The translations under genes were made by a program, and so were the position numbers. Below are positions 51,484 through 60,317 of a stretch of 64,000 nt of DNA, one piece after another. The DNA is from J095 sp964517605 (lineage in GTDB: Bacteria > Chloroflexota > Anaerolineae > 4572-78 > J111). Every line of letters begins with the position of its first letter. Position 1 is the first letter of the stretch. The DNA is taken from contig CAZFCE010000018.1 in NCBI GenBank assembly GCA_964517605.1, positions 1-64,000 of the forward strand, read 5' to 3'. The notes under the pieces are model-generated. The model saw only the letters and a list, made by a program, of their open reading frames with translations, was not told where the DNA came from and did no database searches.

Positions 51484-52326
51484 ATGCGCGTTATTGTTAC
51501 CGGAGCCAGCGGCCAGCTTGGCCAGGCTTTGTACAAGGTGTTAACCGAACAGGGCTACGATTTAATAGACATCCCGGATTACCCCGATATTAACATTTCC
51601 GACCACTCCACTGTGGCCATGCTCACGGATTTGTCCCCGGAACTGGTGATTCACTGCGCGGCCATGACCAACGTTGACGCTTGCGCCCAAGACCCCGATG
51701 CCGCCTTTTTGGTGAATGCGTTTGGCACGCAGAATGTGGCTCACGCCTGCCTGCGCTGCAACGCCGAAATGGTGTACATTTCCACCAACGAGGTGTTCAA
51801 CGGCCATGCCAGCCGCCCCTACCGCGAGGACGACCAGCCCCAGCCCGGCAATCCGTATGGTAGCTCCAAACGCGCCGGTGAGCAGATGGCCGCCCATTAT
51901 CTTAGAAATAACCTGTACATTGTGCGCACCGCCTGGTTGTACGGCGGCGGCCACATGTTCCCGGAAAAAATTATTGCCGCCGCCGATAACAACGGCAGCC
52001 TGCGCGTTGTAACCGATGAAGTGAGCAATCCCACTTACACCGTTGATCTGGCGCAGGCTATTGCGCAACTGGTGCAAACGCATCAATTTGGCACATACCA
52101 TTTTGTTAACTCCGGCCACGTGTCGCGGTTTGAGTTTGCCCAAGAGATTTTGCGCCTCACCGGGCGCGAACACGTGCCGGTGCAGCCCATTACCCTGGCC
52201 GATTACCCGCGCCCGTCGGTGGTGCCGCCGTTTACCCCGCTGGCCAACACGCGCGGCGCGGAACTGAGCATTTCATTCCGGCCCTGGCAGCAGGCGTTGG
52301 CCGCACACCTTGCCAAAAATGACTGA
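51484..52326 (+). CDS. rfbD: dTDP-4-dehydrorhamnose reductase
   Basis: 280 residues, extended short-chain dehydrogenase fold. NAD(P) is bound by VIVTGASGQLGQAL; the substrate pocket has HCAAMTNVDACAQDP, STNEVFNG and the catalytic YGSSKRAGE (YxxxK). These motifs are those of RmlD/RfbD, the last step of dTDP-L-rhamnose synthesis in the cytoplasm. The other rml genes are not in the window. GAGAGG lies upstream of the ATG. Its end overlaps the next glycosyltransferase gene by 8 bp, which suggests that the rhamnose made is used by that enzyme. Confidence 0.92.
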   Translation: MRVIVTGASGQLGQALYKVLTEQGYDLIDIPDYPDINISDHSTVAMLTDLSPELVIHCAAMTNVDACAQDPDAAFLVNAFGTQNVAHACLRCNAEMVYISTNEVFNGHASRPYREDDQPQPGNPYGSSKRAGEQMAAHYLRNNLYIVRTAWLYGGGHMFPEKIIAAADNNGSLRVVTDEVSNPTYTVDLAQAIAQLVQTHQFGTYHFVNSGHVSRFEFAQEILRLTGREHVPVQPITLADYPRPSVVPPFTPLANTRGAELSISFRPWQQALAAHLAKND

Positions 52327-53263
52327 ACCGCTGCTGTCCGTTATCATCCCCCATTATAACGGCGTGCCGCACTTGGCCATCTGCTTTGCCGCGCTCAACC
52401 GCCAAACCTACCCCCACCTGGAAATTATTCTGGTGGATAACGGCTCGGCGGATGATTCGGTGGCGTTTACCCGGCAAAACTTTCCGCAGGTGCAAATCAT
52501 CGAACTGGGGCAAAATCTGGGCCTTACCGGAGCCATCAACCGGGGCATCCGGCAGGCGCGGGGCGAGGTGCTGGTGCCGCTCAACAACGATACCGAAGTT
52601 GACCCCCACTGGGCGCAGGCGCTGGTTGACCGGCTGGCGGCCTTTCCCGACGCCGGAATTGTGGCCAGCAAAATGCTGCTGTTTACAGAACGCGCCAAAA
52701 TCCACTCCGCCGGCGATGGGTTTGGTACAAACGGCATCCCCATTAACCGGGGCGTGTGGCAGCCCGATACCGGCCAGTTTGATGCCGATACCTATATTTT
52801 TGGCGGCTGCGGCGGCGCGGTGGCTTACCGGCGCGCCATGCTCAACGATATTGGCCTGTTTGATGAAGATTTGTTTATGTACCTGGAAGATGTGGATTTA
52901 AACTGGCGGGCGCAACTGGCCGGATACAAAGCCGTGTTCGCGCCGCAGGCGGTGGTGTACCACCAACTCAGCGCCACCGGCGGCGGGGTGTTTGCCAGTT
53001 ACTACACCGGACGCAACACCATTTGGGTGCTGGCCAAAAATTTGCCCGGCGCTATTTTTGGGCGGCACTGGCCGGCCATTATCGGCGCGCAGTTAAAAAT
53101 TGCCGCCGATGCGCTCCGGGCGTGGCGCGGGCAGGCGGCTCGCGCCCGGCTGCGCGGCCAGTTGGCCGGGCTGCTGGGGCTGCCCAAATGGCTGGCCAAA
53201 CGCCGCCGGCAAATCAAACGGGTCAGCGACGACTACCTGGAAAATTTGCTCACTATTCCGTAA
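52319..53263 (+). CDS. Family 2 glycosyltransferase, rhamnosyltransferase-like
   Basis: 314 residues from ATG 52319 (the TTG three codons earlier is less likely). GT-A motifs are LSVIIPHYNGVPHL, IILVDNGSADDSV, LVPLNNDTEVDPHWA (DxD-like) and EDVDLNWRAQLAGY (the ED catalytic base region). These fit the WcaA/rhamnosyltransferase subgroup. It overlaps the rfbD gene and so probably transfers rhamnose in surface-glycan synthesis. The C-terminal basic stretch (KWLAKRRRQIKR) suggests membrane contact. Confidence 0.9.
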   Translation: MTEPLLSVIIPHYNGVPHLAICFAALNRQTYPHLEIILVDNGSADDSVAFTRQNFPQVQIIELGQNLGLTGAINRGIRQARGEVLVPLNNDTEVDPHWAQALVDRLAAFPDAGIVASKMLLFTERAKIHSAGDGFGTNGIPINRGVWQPDTGQFDADTYIFGGCGGAVAYRRAMLNDIGLFDEDLFMYLEDVDLNWRAQLAGYKAVFAPQAVVYHQLSATGGGVFASYYTGRNTIWVLAKNLPGAIFGRHWPAIIGAQLKIAADALRAWRGQAARARLRGQLAGLLGLPKWLAKRRRQIKRVSDDYLENLLTIP

Positions 53264-53350
53264 ATTTTGCCTAAAGATTTGCCTGCTCCCCGCCGATAAT
53301 ATAGGCATCACCGCAATTTGGGGTGAAAATTCAGGCGCAGGGGGTAGGTT

Positions 53351-54436
53351 ATGAAAATTTCAGAATCCGCCATTTTGATGACCAGCCAGCATCAGGCGGC
53401 CAAAAGAGTCAGCGTAAAACAATCTTTGCGGGTGTGGATTGGCAACCGCCCCGCCGAATCTAATCGTAACGGCCAAACCGGAGCGGTTGAGGTGTCAATC
53501 TCGCCGCAGGCGCGCCGCCGGGCAGCCTCGTCCCAAACCGGCCAATCCAATTCCACCGCTGCCGCCTCCCGCACCGAAAAAGACTCTGAATTAGCCGCTG
53601 CCGATATTAGCGACCCCGTGTTGCGCATGGTTAAGCTTTTGTTTGAAAAAATCTTTGGCCAAAAGTTTAGCCTGTTTGACATTGCTCAGGCGCAGGCCGA
53701 TGCCGAAGCGCCGCCTGCCCAAACGCCATCCGCCGCCGCTCAACCCGATGGCGCTCAGGCGGCTCCCAATTGGGGCGCGGAGTTTGATTACCAGGAATCC
53801 TACTACGAAGCCGAAGCCACCACCGTTTCTGCCGCCGGTATCATCAAAACCACCGATGGCCAGGAGATTGAGTTCCAACTGGATTTGAGCATGAGCCGCG
53901 AGTTTATGGCCAACAAAAGCATTAATATGCGGCTGGGCAACGCCGCCACCACCGATCCGCTGGTGGTTAATTTTGATGGCACCGCCGCCCAACTTTCGGA
54001 TACAAAGTTTTTGTTTGATTTGGATGTGGACGGCCAAAAGGAAAGCATTTCGCAGTTGGAATCGAACAGCGGTTATTTGGCGCTCGATAAAAACGGCGAC
54101 GGCCAGATTAACAACGGCAGCGAGTTGTTTGGCCCCACCACCGGCCAGGGGTTTGCCGAGTTAGCCAATTACGACGATGATGGCAACCAGTGGATTGATG
54201 AAAACGACGCCGTTTTTAGCCAGTTGCGCATCTGGACGCAGGATGGAAGCGGAGCCGGCCAACTTTCATCGCTGGCCGATAAAGGCATTGGGGCGCTGTA
54301 CCTGTCGCCGGTTAGCAGCGAGTTTGCGGTAAAAAACAGCCAGAATGATTTGCAGGGGCAGGTTCGGTCCTCTAGCCTTTACGTAAACGAGAACGGTTCG
54401 GTGGGGGCGGTGCAACAACTGGATTTGGCCGTTTAA
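53351..54436 (+). CDS. EF-hand-like calcium-binding protein of unknown function
   Basis: 361 residues with no signal peptide. Residues 1-150 are polar and low in complexity (Ala, Ser, Gln, Pro). About 150-230 is a beta-rich part (AAGIIKTTDGQEIEFQLDLS). About 235-290 has two calcium-loop motifs in tandem: LDKNGDGQINNGSELFG and YDDDGNQWIDENDAVF, similar to dockerin or EF-hand loops. This pattern is found in a widespread group of unnamed bacterial proteins; I know of no proven role. GGGGTAGG precedes the ATG. A strong terminator follows. Confidence 0.7.
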   Translation: MKISESAILMTSQHQAAKRVSVKQSLRVWIGNRPAESNRNGQTGAVEVSISPQARRRAASSQTGQSNSTAAASRTEKDSELAAADISDPVLRMVKLLFEKIFGQKFSLFDIAQAQADAEAPPAQTPSAAAQPDGAQAAPNWGAEFDYQESYYEAEATTVSAAGIIKTTDGQEIEFQLDLSMSREFMANKSINMRLGNAATTDPLVVNFDGTAAQLSDTKFLFDLDVDGQKESISQLESNSGYLALDKNGDGQINNGSELFGPTTGQGFAELANYDDDGNQWIDENDAVFSQLRIWTQDGSGAGQLSSLADKGIGALYLSPVSSEFAVKNSQNDLQGQVRSSSLYVNENGSVGAVQQLDLAV

Positions 54437-54467
54437 ACCAGTCAACCTGTTTTTGGGCAACCGTTAG

Positions 54468-54506
54468 CGGCTGCGCCTTTACATTCAAAGGCGCAGCCGT
54501 TTTTTA
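54468..54506 (+). terminator. Rho-independent terminator after the EF-hand-like gene
   Basis: CGGCTGCGCCTTT / AAAGGCGCAGCCG, perfect 13-bp stem with a 6-nt loop and a TTTTTT run. The convergent ABC permease gene ends just beyond. Confidence 0.95.
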
Positions 54507-55286
54507 TTAGCGATTTTTTTCCTGACGCACAAATAAAAAAGTGCCCACTACCAAAAACACGGCAAACAGCGCGGCGATTATCGCCAGGTTAACCAGCGGG
54601 GGCTGCAACACTACCTGGGCGTAATCGGGGTTGCCGGGGTAGTACAGGCCGCGGGTTAAATCCACGGCGTACCGCATGGGAGACAAAATGGACAGAATGT
54701 TGAGATACCACGGCAAGTGGTGAATGGGCGTAAATACCCCGGCCAAAAAAAGCTGGGGCAGCATAACAAACGGAAAAACCTGGTTGGCGGCGCGTTGGTT
54801 GTTTAAATTAGCCATCACAATTACGCCAAATGCGCCGCCAAACAAACACACAATCAACGCGACTGGCCCCAGCGCCAGCGCCTGCCACGGCGATACCGGA
54901 ATGCCGATAATAACCGCAAACGCCAAAATGCCGATGCCCTGCGCCATCGAAACCAGCGCTTCGCCCAAAATTTTGCCAATCACAATGGCGTAGCGCGAAA
55001 TTGGCGACACAAAAATCTCCTGGCTAAAATCATTTTCCCGGTCTTCAATCAGCGAAATCAGCCCCATAGCCGAAGATTGAAACATAGTTTGGGCCAGCAC
55101 GCCGGTAAAAGTAAAGGCCAAAAAACTAAACCCCAACTCGTTGCCAAAACTGGCCTGAAAACTGCCGCCCAGCACGGCAATAAAAATCAACGGAAAAAGA
55201 AACGTAGAGGCGATGCGCACCGGGTCGCGCAGAAATTTCATAAAATCCCGGTAGGCCAGCGCCGTAATAGCGTTCAAGTGGATCAT
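54507..55286 (-). CDS. ABC-2 type exporter permease (DrrB-like)
   Basis: 259 residues with six predicted membrane helices and the ABC-2 signature near the end (LNILSILSPMRYAVDLTRGLYYPG). Its ATG overlaps the stop of the ATPase gene upstream (ATGA, 55283-55286), so the two are made together. Homologues (DrrB/NodJ family) export drugs, lipids or polysaccharides. The cargo is unknown here. Confidence 0.9.
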   Translation of the reverse strand: MIHLNAITALAYRDFMKFLRDPVRIASTFLFPLIFIAVLGGSFQASFGNELGFSFLAFTFTGVLAQTMFQSSAMGLISLIEDRENDFSQEIFVSPISRYAIVIGKILGEALVSMAQGIGILAFAVIIGIPVSPWQALALGPVALIVCLFGGAFGVIVMANLNNQRAANQVFPFVMLPQLFLAGVFTPIHHLPWYLNILSILSPMRYAVDLTRGLYYPGNPDYAQVVLQPPLVNLAIIAALFAVFLVVGTFLFVRQEKNR

Positions 55287-56218
55287 TGCACCTCCACAAT
55301 GGCTAAGTAGGCATCTTCGACGGTGGGGTTGTGGGTTTTGAGCAGCGTTAACGGGGTGGCGATGGCTCTGAGAATTTGGTGGGCGTCGGCATCATTTTTT
55401 ATATTAATTTTAAATGGAGATGTTTCTTCAAAAGAAATGTTTAGCCGGGTCAGTTCGGCCCGCAGTTCGGCCCGGTTGGATGCATCAATCACCAGGTAAC
55501 GTTCAATCAATTTGGATTTTACCTGTTCGGGCGAGCCAAAAGCCACCACTTTGCCCCGGTTGATAATGCAAATGGTGTCGGAGTCCTCGGCTTCGTCCAG
55601 GTAGTGGGTGGTTAAAAACACGGTGGTGCCGTTTTGCTGCCGCACCTGCCGGATATATTCCCACAAATTGCGCCGGCTGATGGGGTCCAGTCCCACGGTG
55701 GGTTCATCTAAAAACAGCACTTTGGGCTGGTGAATCAGGCTGCGCATGATTTCCAGTTTGCGCTTCATCCCCCCGGAAAAAGTTTTGATGGGTTTGAATA
55801 TATCCTGCTGGATGCCCAACAACGCGCTGAGGTGCTCGATTTGGGTTTTGTAGGCGGCGGGCATGGTTGAAAAGGTGGGCCGGAACGGGTATAGCCCGTA
55901 CAAAATGGCGTGCAGCCGCACATTCTCCTCGGCGGACAGGTTTTGGTCGAGGCTGGGCTTTTGGAAGATAATCCCCACATGTTGCCGAACCTGGCTGGCC
56001 TGGTCAACCACATCAAACCCGGCAATCCGGGCGGTGCCGGCGGTGGGCGCGAGCGTGGTGGTTAAAATGGAAATGGTGGTGGTTTTTCCGGCTCCGTTGG
56101 GGCCAAGCAGGGTGAATAATTGCCCGGCTTCCACGGCAAACGAGATGCCGTCAACGGCATTGGTGCTGCTGTTTTGGTAGCGTTTGGTTAAATTTTCAAG
56201 CTGAATAATCGGCGGCAC
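55283..56218 (-). CDS. ABC exporter ATP-binding protein (DrrA-like)
   Basis: 311 residues. Walker A LLGPNGAGKTTTISIL, Q-loop near LDQNLSAEENV, signature FSGGMKRKLEIM, Walker B VLFLDEPTVGLD and the switch His in LTTHYLDEAED are all intact. The C-terminal about 80 residues form the extra DrrA-type domain. It pairs with the overlapping permease gene and powers export. Start at ATG 56218 (MPPIIQLENL); AAAGGATA is the upstream site. Confidence 0.95.
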   Translation of the reverse strand: MPPIIQLENLTKRYQNSSTNAVDGISFAVEAGQLFTLLGPNGAGKTTTISILTTTLAPTAGTARIAGFDVVDQASQVRQHVGIIFQKPSLDQNLSAEENVRLHAILYGLYPFRPTFSTMPAAYKTQIEHLSALLGIQQDIFKPIKTFSGGMKRKLEIMRSLIHQPKVLFLDEPTVGLDPISRRNLWEYIRQVRQQNGTTVFLTTHYLDEAEDSDTICIINRGKVVAFGSPEQVKSKLIERYLVIDASNRAELRAELTRLNISFEETSPFKINIKNDADAHQILRAIATPLTLLKTHNPTVEDAYLAIVEVQ

Positions 56219-56281
56219 AGTTTATCCTTTCTACAAAAAGTTTGGTAACTCATATATAAATTCCTCGGAAGTTGCATTTCG

Positions 56282-59200
56282 TCAATTTTTGGGGGTTGTC
56301 GTATGGGGTGGGGGTAATTCCGTTTTAGGGGTGAGCAAATCTCGGACTTTTTGAAGCAGGGTTTGCGGCGGGAAGGGCTTTTGCAAAAAACGCCCCTCGG
56401 ATTCGGGCCGGGCGTAATCGGTGTAGCCCGACATGTAGAGAACTTCTATGTGGGGTCGGAGGCCGGTTAGAAATTTGGCCAACTCGTAACCGTTCATCCC
56501 GCCGGGCATCACAATATCGGTGAGCAGCAGGTGAATGGGCAACGTGTATTCGCGGGCAATTTCAATGGCGGCGGCGCTGTGGCTGGCCTCCAGCACCGTG
56601 TAGCCTTCTTTGGCCAGCGTGCGGCCCGTTACGGAGCGCACCACGTCTTCATCTTCCACCAGTAAAATAGTGGCCGGTTGGCGGGCGGGTAGTACCACCG
56701 CCGGAAGTTTGGGGTCAGGTTCCGGGTGGGGCTGAATTTGCGGAAAGTAAACCTTAAAAGTGGTGCCCTGGCCGGGTTGGCTATTCACCCGAATATGGCC
56801 GCCGCTCTGGGCCACAATCCCGTGAATGGTAGCCAGCCCCAGCCCGGTGCCTTTGCCCTGCTCTTTGGTGGTAAAGAACGGCTCAAAAATGTGAGCTTTG
56901 GTTTCGTCGTCCATGCCAATGCCGGTATCGCTAACGGCCAGCATTACGTGCGGGCCGGGCAGCGCGCCCAGCCGGTGACGAGCGTGTTCGCTGGTGAGGA
57001 TGGTGTTAGCGGTGGTAATGGTCAGTTTGCCGCCATTGGGCATGGCATCGCGGGCATTAACGGCCAGGTTTAAAATAACCTGCTCAATCTGGCCGGGATC
57101 GGCTTTGATTTTGCCCAGTTCCGGCTCAAAAATGGTGGTAAAACTAATATCTTCGCCAATCAGCCGGCGCAGCATTTGATCCATCTCGGCCACGGCGGTG
57201 TTGAGGTTGATAATTGCCGGGGTGAGGATTTGCTGGCGGCTAAAAGCCAGCAATTGCCGGGTAAGCGACGCGGCCCGGTTGCCCACCTTGTTGATCTGGT
57301 CAATTTCCCAGCGAATGGGGGTGTCTTCGGGCAGGGTATCCAGCAGCAATTCGGCGTTGCCAATAATCACGGTGAGAATGTTGTTAAAATCGTGGGCAAT
57401 GCCGCCGGCCAACCGGCCAATCGCCTCCAGCTTTTGCGATTGTTGCAATTGCGCTTCGAGTTGTTTGCGTTCGGTGATGTTGCTGATAACGCTGTAAACA
57501 ATTACGGAGTGCGATTTTTTTTCAACCCGGCCACTGTCTCGCACCCAAATAAGCTGGCCGTTGGTGGTGGTAATGCGGTATTCCACTTCGCTGGCGTGGC
57601 CGGCTCTAAATCTTTGCACCTGTTCGGCGGCCAACTGCCGGTCATCGGGGTGAATAAGCGTTGGCCATAGGCTGCCATCATCCATAAACCGTTGAACGGG
57701 GTAGCCGGTTAAATGGGCAAAATTGGGCGACAGGTACAAATTTTTATAAACGCCGTCGGCCTGGATTTCGGCCATATAAAGGCAATCGCTGATGGAGGCG
57801 ATTACCTGCCGGAACCGCTCTTCGCTGTCGCGCAGGGCGGCTTCGGCCTGAACGCGCTCGGTAATATCCTCAACAATGGCCACGCCGCCTTTAACCTGGT
57901 GGTGTTCATCGTAAAACGGGGCGGAGCGCATGGAAATGTGAATCACCACCTGGCTGGTGGTGGTGTGGTATATACCTTCATACAACCCCTCCTCGCCATC
58001 CAGCGCGGCGGCCAGGGCGGGGATAATCCGGCTATCTTGCAGGGTTTTCAGGTTCAGCCCCATTAAAACATTCCGGGGCGACCGGATAATGCTGGTAAAA
58101 CGGTCGTTGAGTTGGGTTATGTGCAAGTCGCGGTTGTAGTGAAAAATGCCCACCGGCGAATTTTGAAACAATAGCCGGTATTGTTCTTCGCTTTGGCGCA
58201 GGGCGGCTTCGGCGGTGATGCGCCCGGTGATATCGTAAAACATGGTCAGAATGTGAGGCTGGTTGTTCAACTCGATGAGTTCCATGGCCGCCAGTGTATG
58301 CCGAATTTGGCCGTTTTTGGCGCGGAGTTGGAGTTCGACGTTGTGCAGTTTGCCTTTTTTTAACAGGGTTTGGGTAAGCAAACTGCGGCTGGTGGAAACG
58401 GACAACATCCCCAAATCCAGAATACTGTGGCCAATCAGTTCGTCCCGGTCATAGCCAAACACCTCTGAAAAGCGCGGGTTAACATCCACAAAAATGCCTT
58501 CAACAAAGGTGGTGATTGAAATGGCCGAGGGATTAGCCTGAAACGCTTTGGTAAACCTTTCCTGAAGCTGCTTAAACTGCGTTTCGGCCTGGCGGCGGTC
58601 GGTAACATCACGGATGATGGATAAAATCCGGTTATGGCCATATTGCTGGAGGCGGGCTTCAAAAAAGTGGTGTTGCCCTTTTAACAAAAGGGGATATTCA
58701 AACAGTTGGGATTGGCCGGTTTCCAGAGCCTGATCAAAATGTTTTTGGGCGAGTTGATACAGTTCCGGTGGTAAAACATCGCGCATGTTTTTGCCAAGCA
58801 GTTGGCCGGGCGGAGCCAGCAGCAGGTTGGGGTTGCTGGTGTGGTAATCGGTGTAAACGCCGGTTTTATCCTGCAAAAATATCAAATCGGGGATGGCGTT
58901 GAGCAAGGCCCGGTTGCGGGCTTCGCTTTCGCGGAGGGCCTGCCTGGACTGTTCCTGTTCGGTTAAATCGGTAAAAACCACAATCGAGCCGTTTAGCTGC
59001 CCCTGCTCGTACCGGGGAGTGCCGGTAAGCAAAACATGCAGGATGCGCCCGTTTTTGTGGCGCAGCCGGAGTGGGTACGTGGAGGTTTTGCCAAAAAGCC
59101 GTTCATTAAAGGCTTGCTGCAAGGCGTCGTGATCCGGTGGAATAACAAAATCTTCCGGGCTTTTGCTCAGAATTTCATTTGGCTTGTAGCCCAAAATTTG

Positions 59201-60199
59201 CGTGCAGGCCGGGTTAACGTATTCAAACTTTCGGTTTGAGTTGGTGACAACCACCCCCTGGCCCAGCGCGTTCATCACGCGCATGGCAAAATCGCGCTCT
59301 TTTTGCAGTTCTTTTTCCGTTAGCCGTTGCTCGGTGATTAGGGCGGCCATTACGGTGGCGGTAATGGCTATCGCGCCCATAAAAATCCATAATAAAACCA
59401 TGCTCTCTGCGGTTAACGGGCGGGCAAATGGGCCGTACCCGTTGAGAGTTCCCCATAGCGCCATGCCAATAATCAACCCGCTGGTGGCGGTGGTCCCGCG
59501 CTGCCCAAACCTGAAGGCGGCCCATATAATCAATGGAAACGTCAGGTATGCCAACGGGTAATTGGCGGCGTTGTTCTCTGACCACCGGCCAAACACAAGT
59601 TGTTCAATGCCGGCTACCGCCGCCAGCAAAATAACCATTTCGAGCAGCCGTTTAAAAGGGAACTTTTTGGGCAACGGAGTCGCCCAACTGAGCAGCATAG
59701 GGGTAATTACCAGCACGCCCATCACATCGCCAAGCCACCACGCGGCCCAGGCCACGCCATAAACAGACCACGGAGCCAACCCCGAAGCGCACACGCCCCC
59801 AACGCCGATGGTGGCCGAGAGCATGGTGCTGATCAGCCCGCCCCAAAACAATAATCCCAGCAGCTTTTTTACCCGATCAATTGAATTTTGAAAGCCGGAA
59901 AACCGCCGCAACAAATACACGCCGGATAGAGCGGTTAGCGTGTTGCCAATGGTAACAATCACCGTAAAAACAAGCGGCGCGCCGGTAGAAACATTGGCCA
60001 AAAACGCGCCCAGAGCTATTCCCGGCCACAACCGGTACCCAAAAATCAATAACGCGGCCAACGCAATGCCGGTGGGCGGCCACACCAATGTTATTTTGCC
60101 GCTGGTAAAGGCCATCGTCTGTCCCAATTTATCGGTAACAACGTAGGTGCCCGCCAGCACAACAATCTGGATTAGGTAATTTATGGATTTTTGGTTCAT
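56282..60199 (-). CDS. MASE1-PAS hybrid sensor histidine kinase with receiver domain
   Basis: 1305 residues. Order: MASE1 membrane sensor with about eight helices (1-290, starting VTDKLGQTMAF and ITLVWPPTGIALA), five PAS domains (starting at about 305, 430, 555, 680 and 810; for example GYKPNEILSKSPEDF and GYDRDELIGHSILDL), HisKA with the phosphorylated His at about 935 (GGIAHDFNNILTVIIG), HATPase (NLAVNARDAMPNGG, VSDTGIGMDDE, GKGTGLGLATIHGI), and a C-terminal receiver domain with its Asp near 1226 (LLLTDIVMPGGMNG). It senses an internal or membrane signal, and the phosphate moves within the protein. An output regulator is not seen nearby. Confidence 0.94.
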   Translation of the reverse strand: MNQKSINYLIQIVVLAGTYVVTDKLGQTMAFTSGKITLVWPPTGIALAALLIFGYRLWPGIALGAFLANVSTGAPLVFTVIVTIGNTLTALSGVYLLRRFSGFQNSIDRVKKLLGLLFWGGLISTMLSATIGVGGVCASGLAPWSVYGVAWAAWWLGDVMGVLVITPMLLSWATPLPKKFPFKRLLEMVILLAAVAGIEQLVFGRWSENNAANYPLAYLTFPLIIWAAFRFGQRGTTATSGLIIGMALWGTLNGYGPFARPLTAESMVLLWIFMGAIAITATVMAALITEQRLTEKELQKERDFAMRVMNALGQGVVVTNSNRKFEYVNPACTQILGYKPNEILSKSPEDFVIPPDHDALQQAFNERLFGKTSTYPLRLRHKNGRILHVLLTGTPRYEQGQLNGSIVVFTDLTEQEQSRQALRESEARNRALLNAIPDLIFLQDKTGVYTDYHTSNPNLLLAPPGQLLGKNMRDVLPPELYQLAQKHFDQALETGQSQLFEYPLLLKGQHHFFEARLQQYGHNRILSIIRDVTDRRQAETQFKQLQERFTKAFQANPSAISITTFVEGIFVDVNPRFSEVFGYDRDELIGHSILDLGMLSVSTSRSLLTQTLLKKGKLHNVELQLRAKNGQIRHTLAAMELIELNNQPHILTMFYDITGRITAEAALRQSEEQYRLLFQNSPVGIFHYNRDLHITQLNDRFTSIIRSPRNVLMGLNLKTLQDSRIIPALAAALDGEEGLYEGIYHTTTSQVVIHISMRSAPFYDEHHQVKGGVAIVEDITERVQAEAALRDSEERFRQVIASISDCLYMAEIQADGVYKNLYLSPNFAHLTGYPVQRFMDDGSLWPTLIHPDDRQLAAEQVQRFRAGHASEVEYRITTTNGQLIWVRDSGRVEKKSHSVIVYSVISNITERKQLEAQLQQSQKLEAIGRLAGGIAHDFNNILTVIIGNAELLLDTLPEDTPIRWEIDQINKVGNRAASLTRQLLAFSRQQILTPAIINLNTAVAEMDQMLRRLIGEDISFTTIFEPELGKIKADPGQIEQVILNLAVNARDAMPNGGKLTITTANTILTSEHARHRLGALPGPHVMLAVSDTGIGMDDETKAHIFEPFFTTKEQGKGTGLGLATIHGIVAQSGGHIRVNSQPGQGTTFKVYFPQIQPHPEPDPKLPAVVLPARQPATILLVEDEDVVRSVTGRTLAKEGYTVLEASHSAAAIEIAREYTLPIHLLLTDIVMPGGMNGYELAKFLTGLRPHIEVLYMSGYTDYARPESEGRFLQKPFPPQTLLQKVRDLLTPKTELPPPHTTTPKN

Positions 60200-60203
60200 A
60201 TAC

Positions 60204-60225
60204 CCAAAATTATATCATATTTTGG
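60204..60225. promoter_or_regulatory. Inverted repeat over the -10 of the hybrid kinase gene
   Basis: CCAAAAT-TATATCAT-ATTTTGG. It contains TATAAT for the minus strand, just before the kinase start codon, so it could be an operator. No good -35 is visible. Confidence 0.4.
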
Positions 60226-60253
60226 CACTAAACAGGTTTGAATTGGCCGGGTG

Positions 60254-60282
60254 TTGACATCACCCCGCAATTCGACTAAAAT
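60254..60282 (+). promoter_or_regulatory. Promoter of alaS
   Basis: TTGACA (60254-60259, perfect), 17-nt spacer, TAAAAT (60277-60282). The leader is too short for a T-box. Confidence 0.85.
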
Positions 60283-60317
60283 CCCGTAGTTAATCTTTTA
60301 GCAAGAGGTATCCTGCA

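Noticed and set aside
60200..60317. T-box riboswitch upstream of alaS
   Set aside because: The predicted leader is only about 30 nt and no T-box motif or terminator/antiterminator pair is present.
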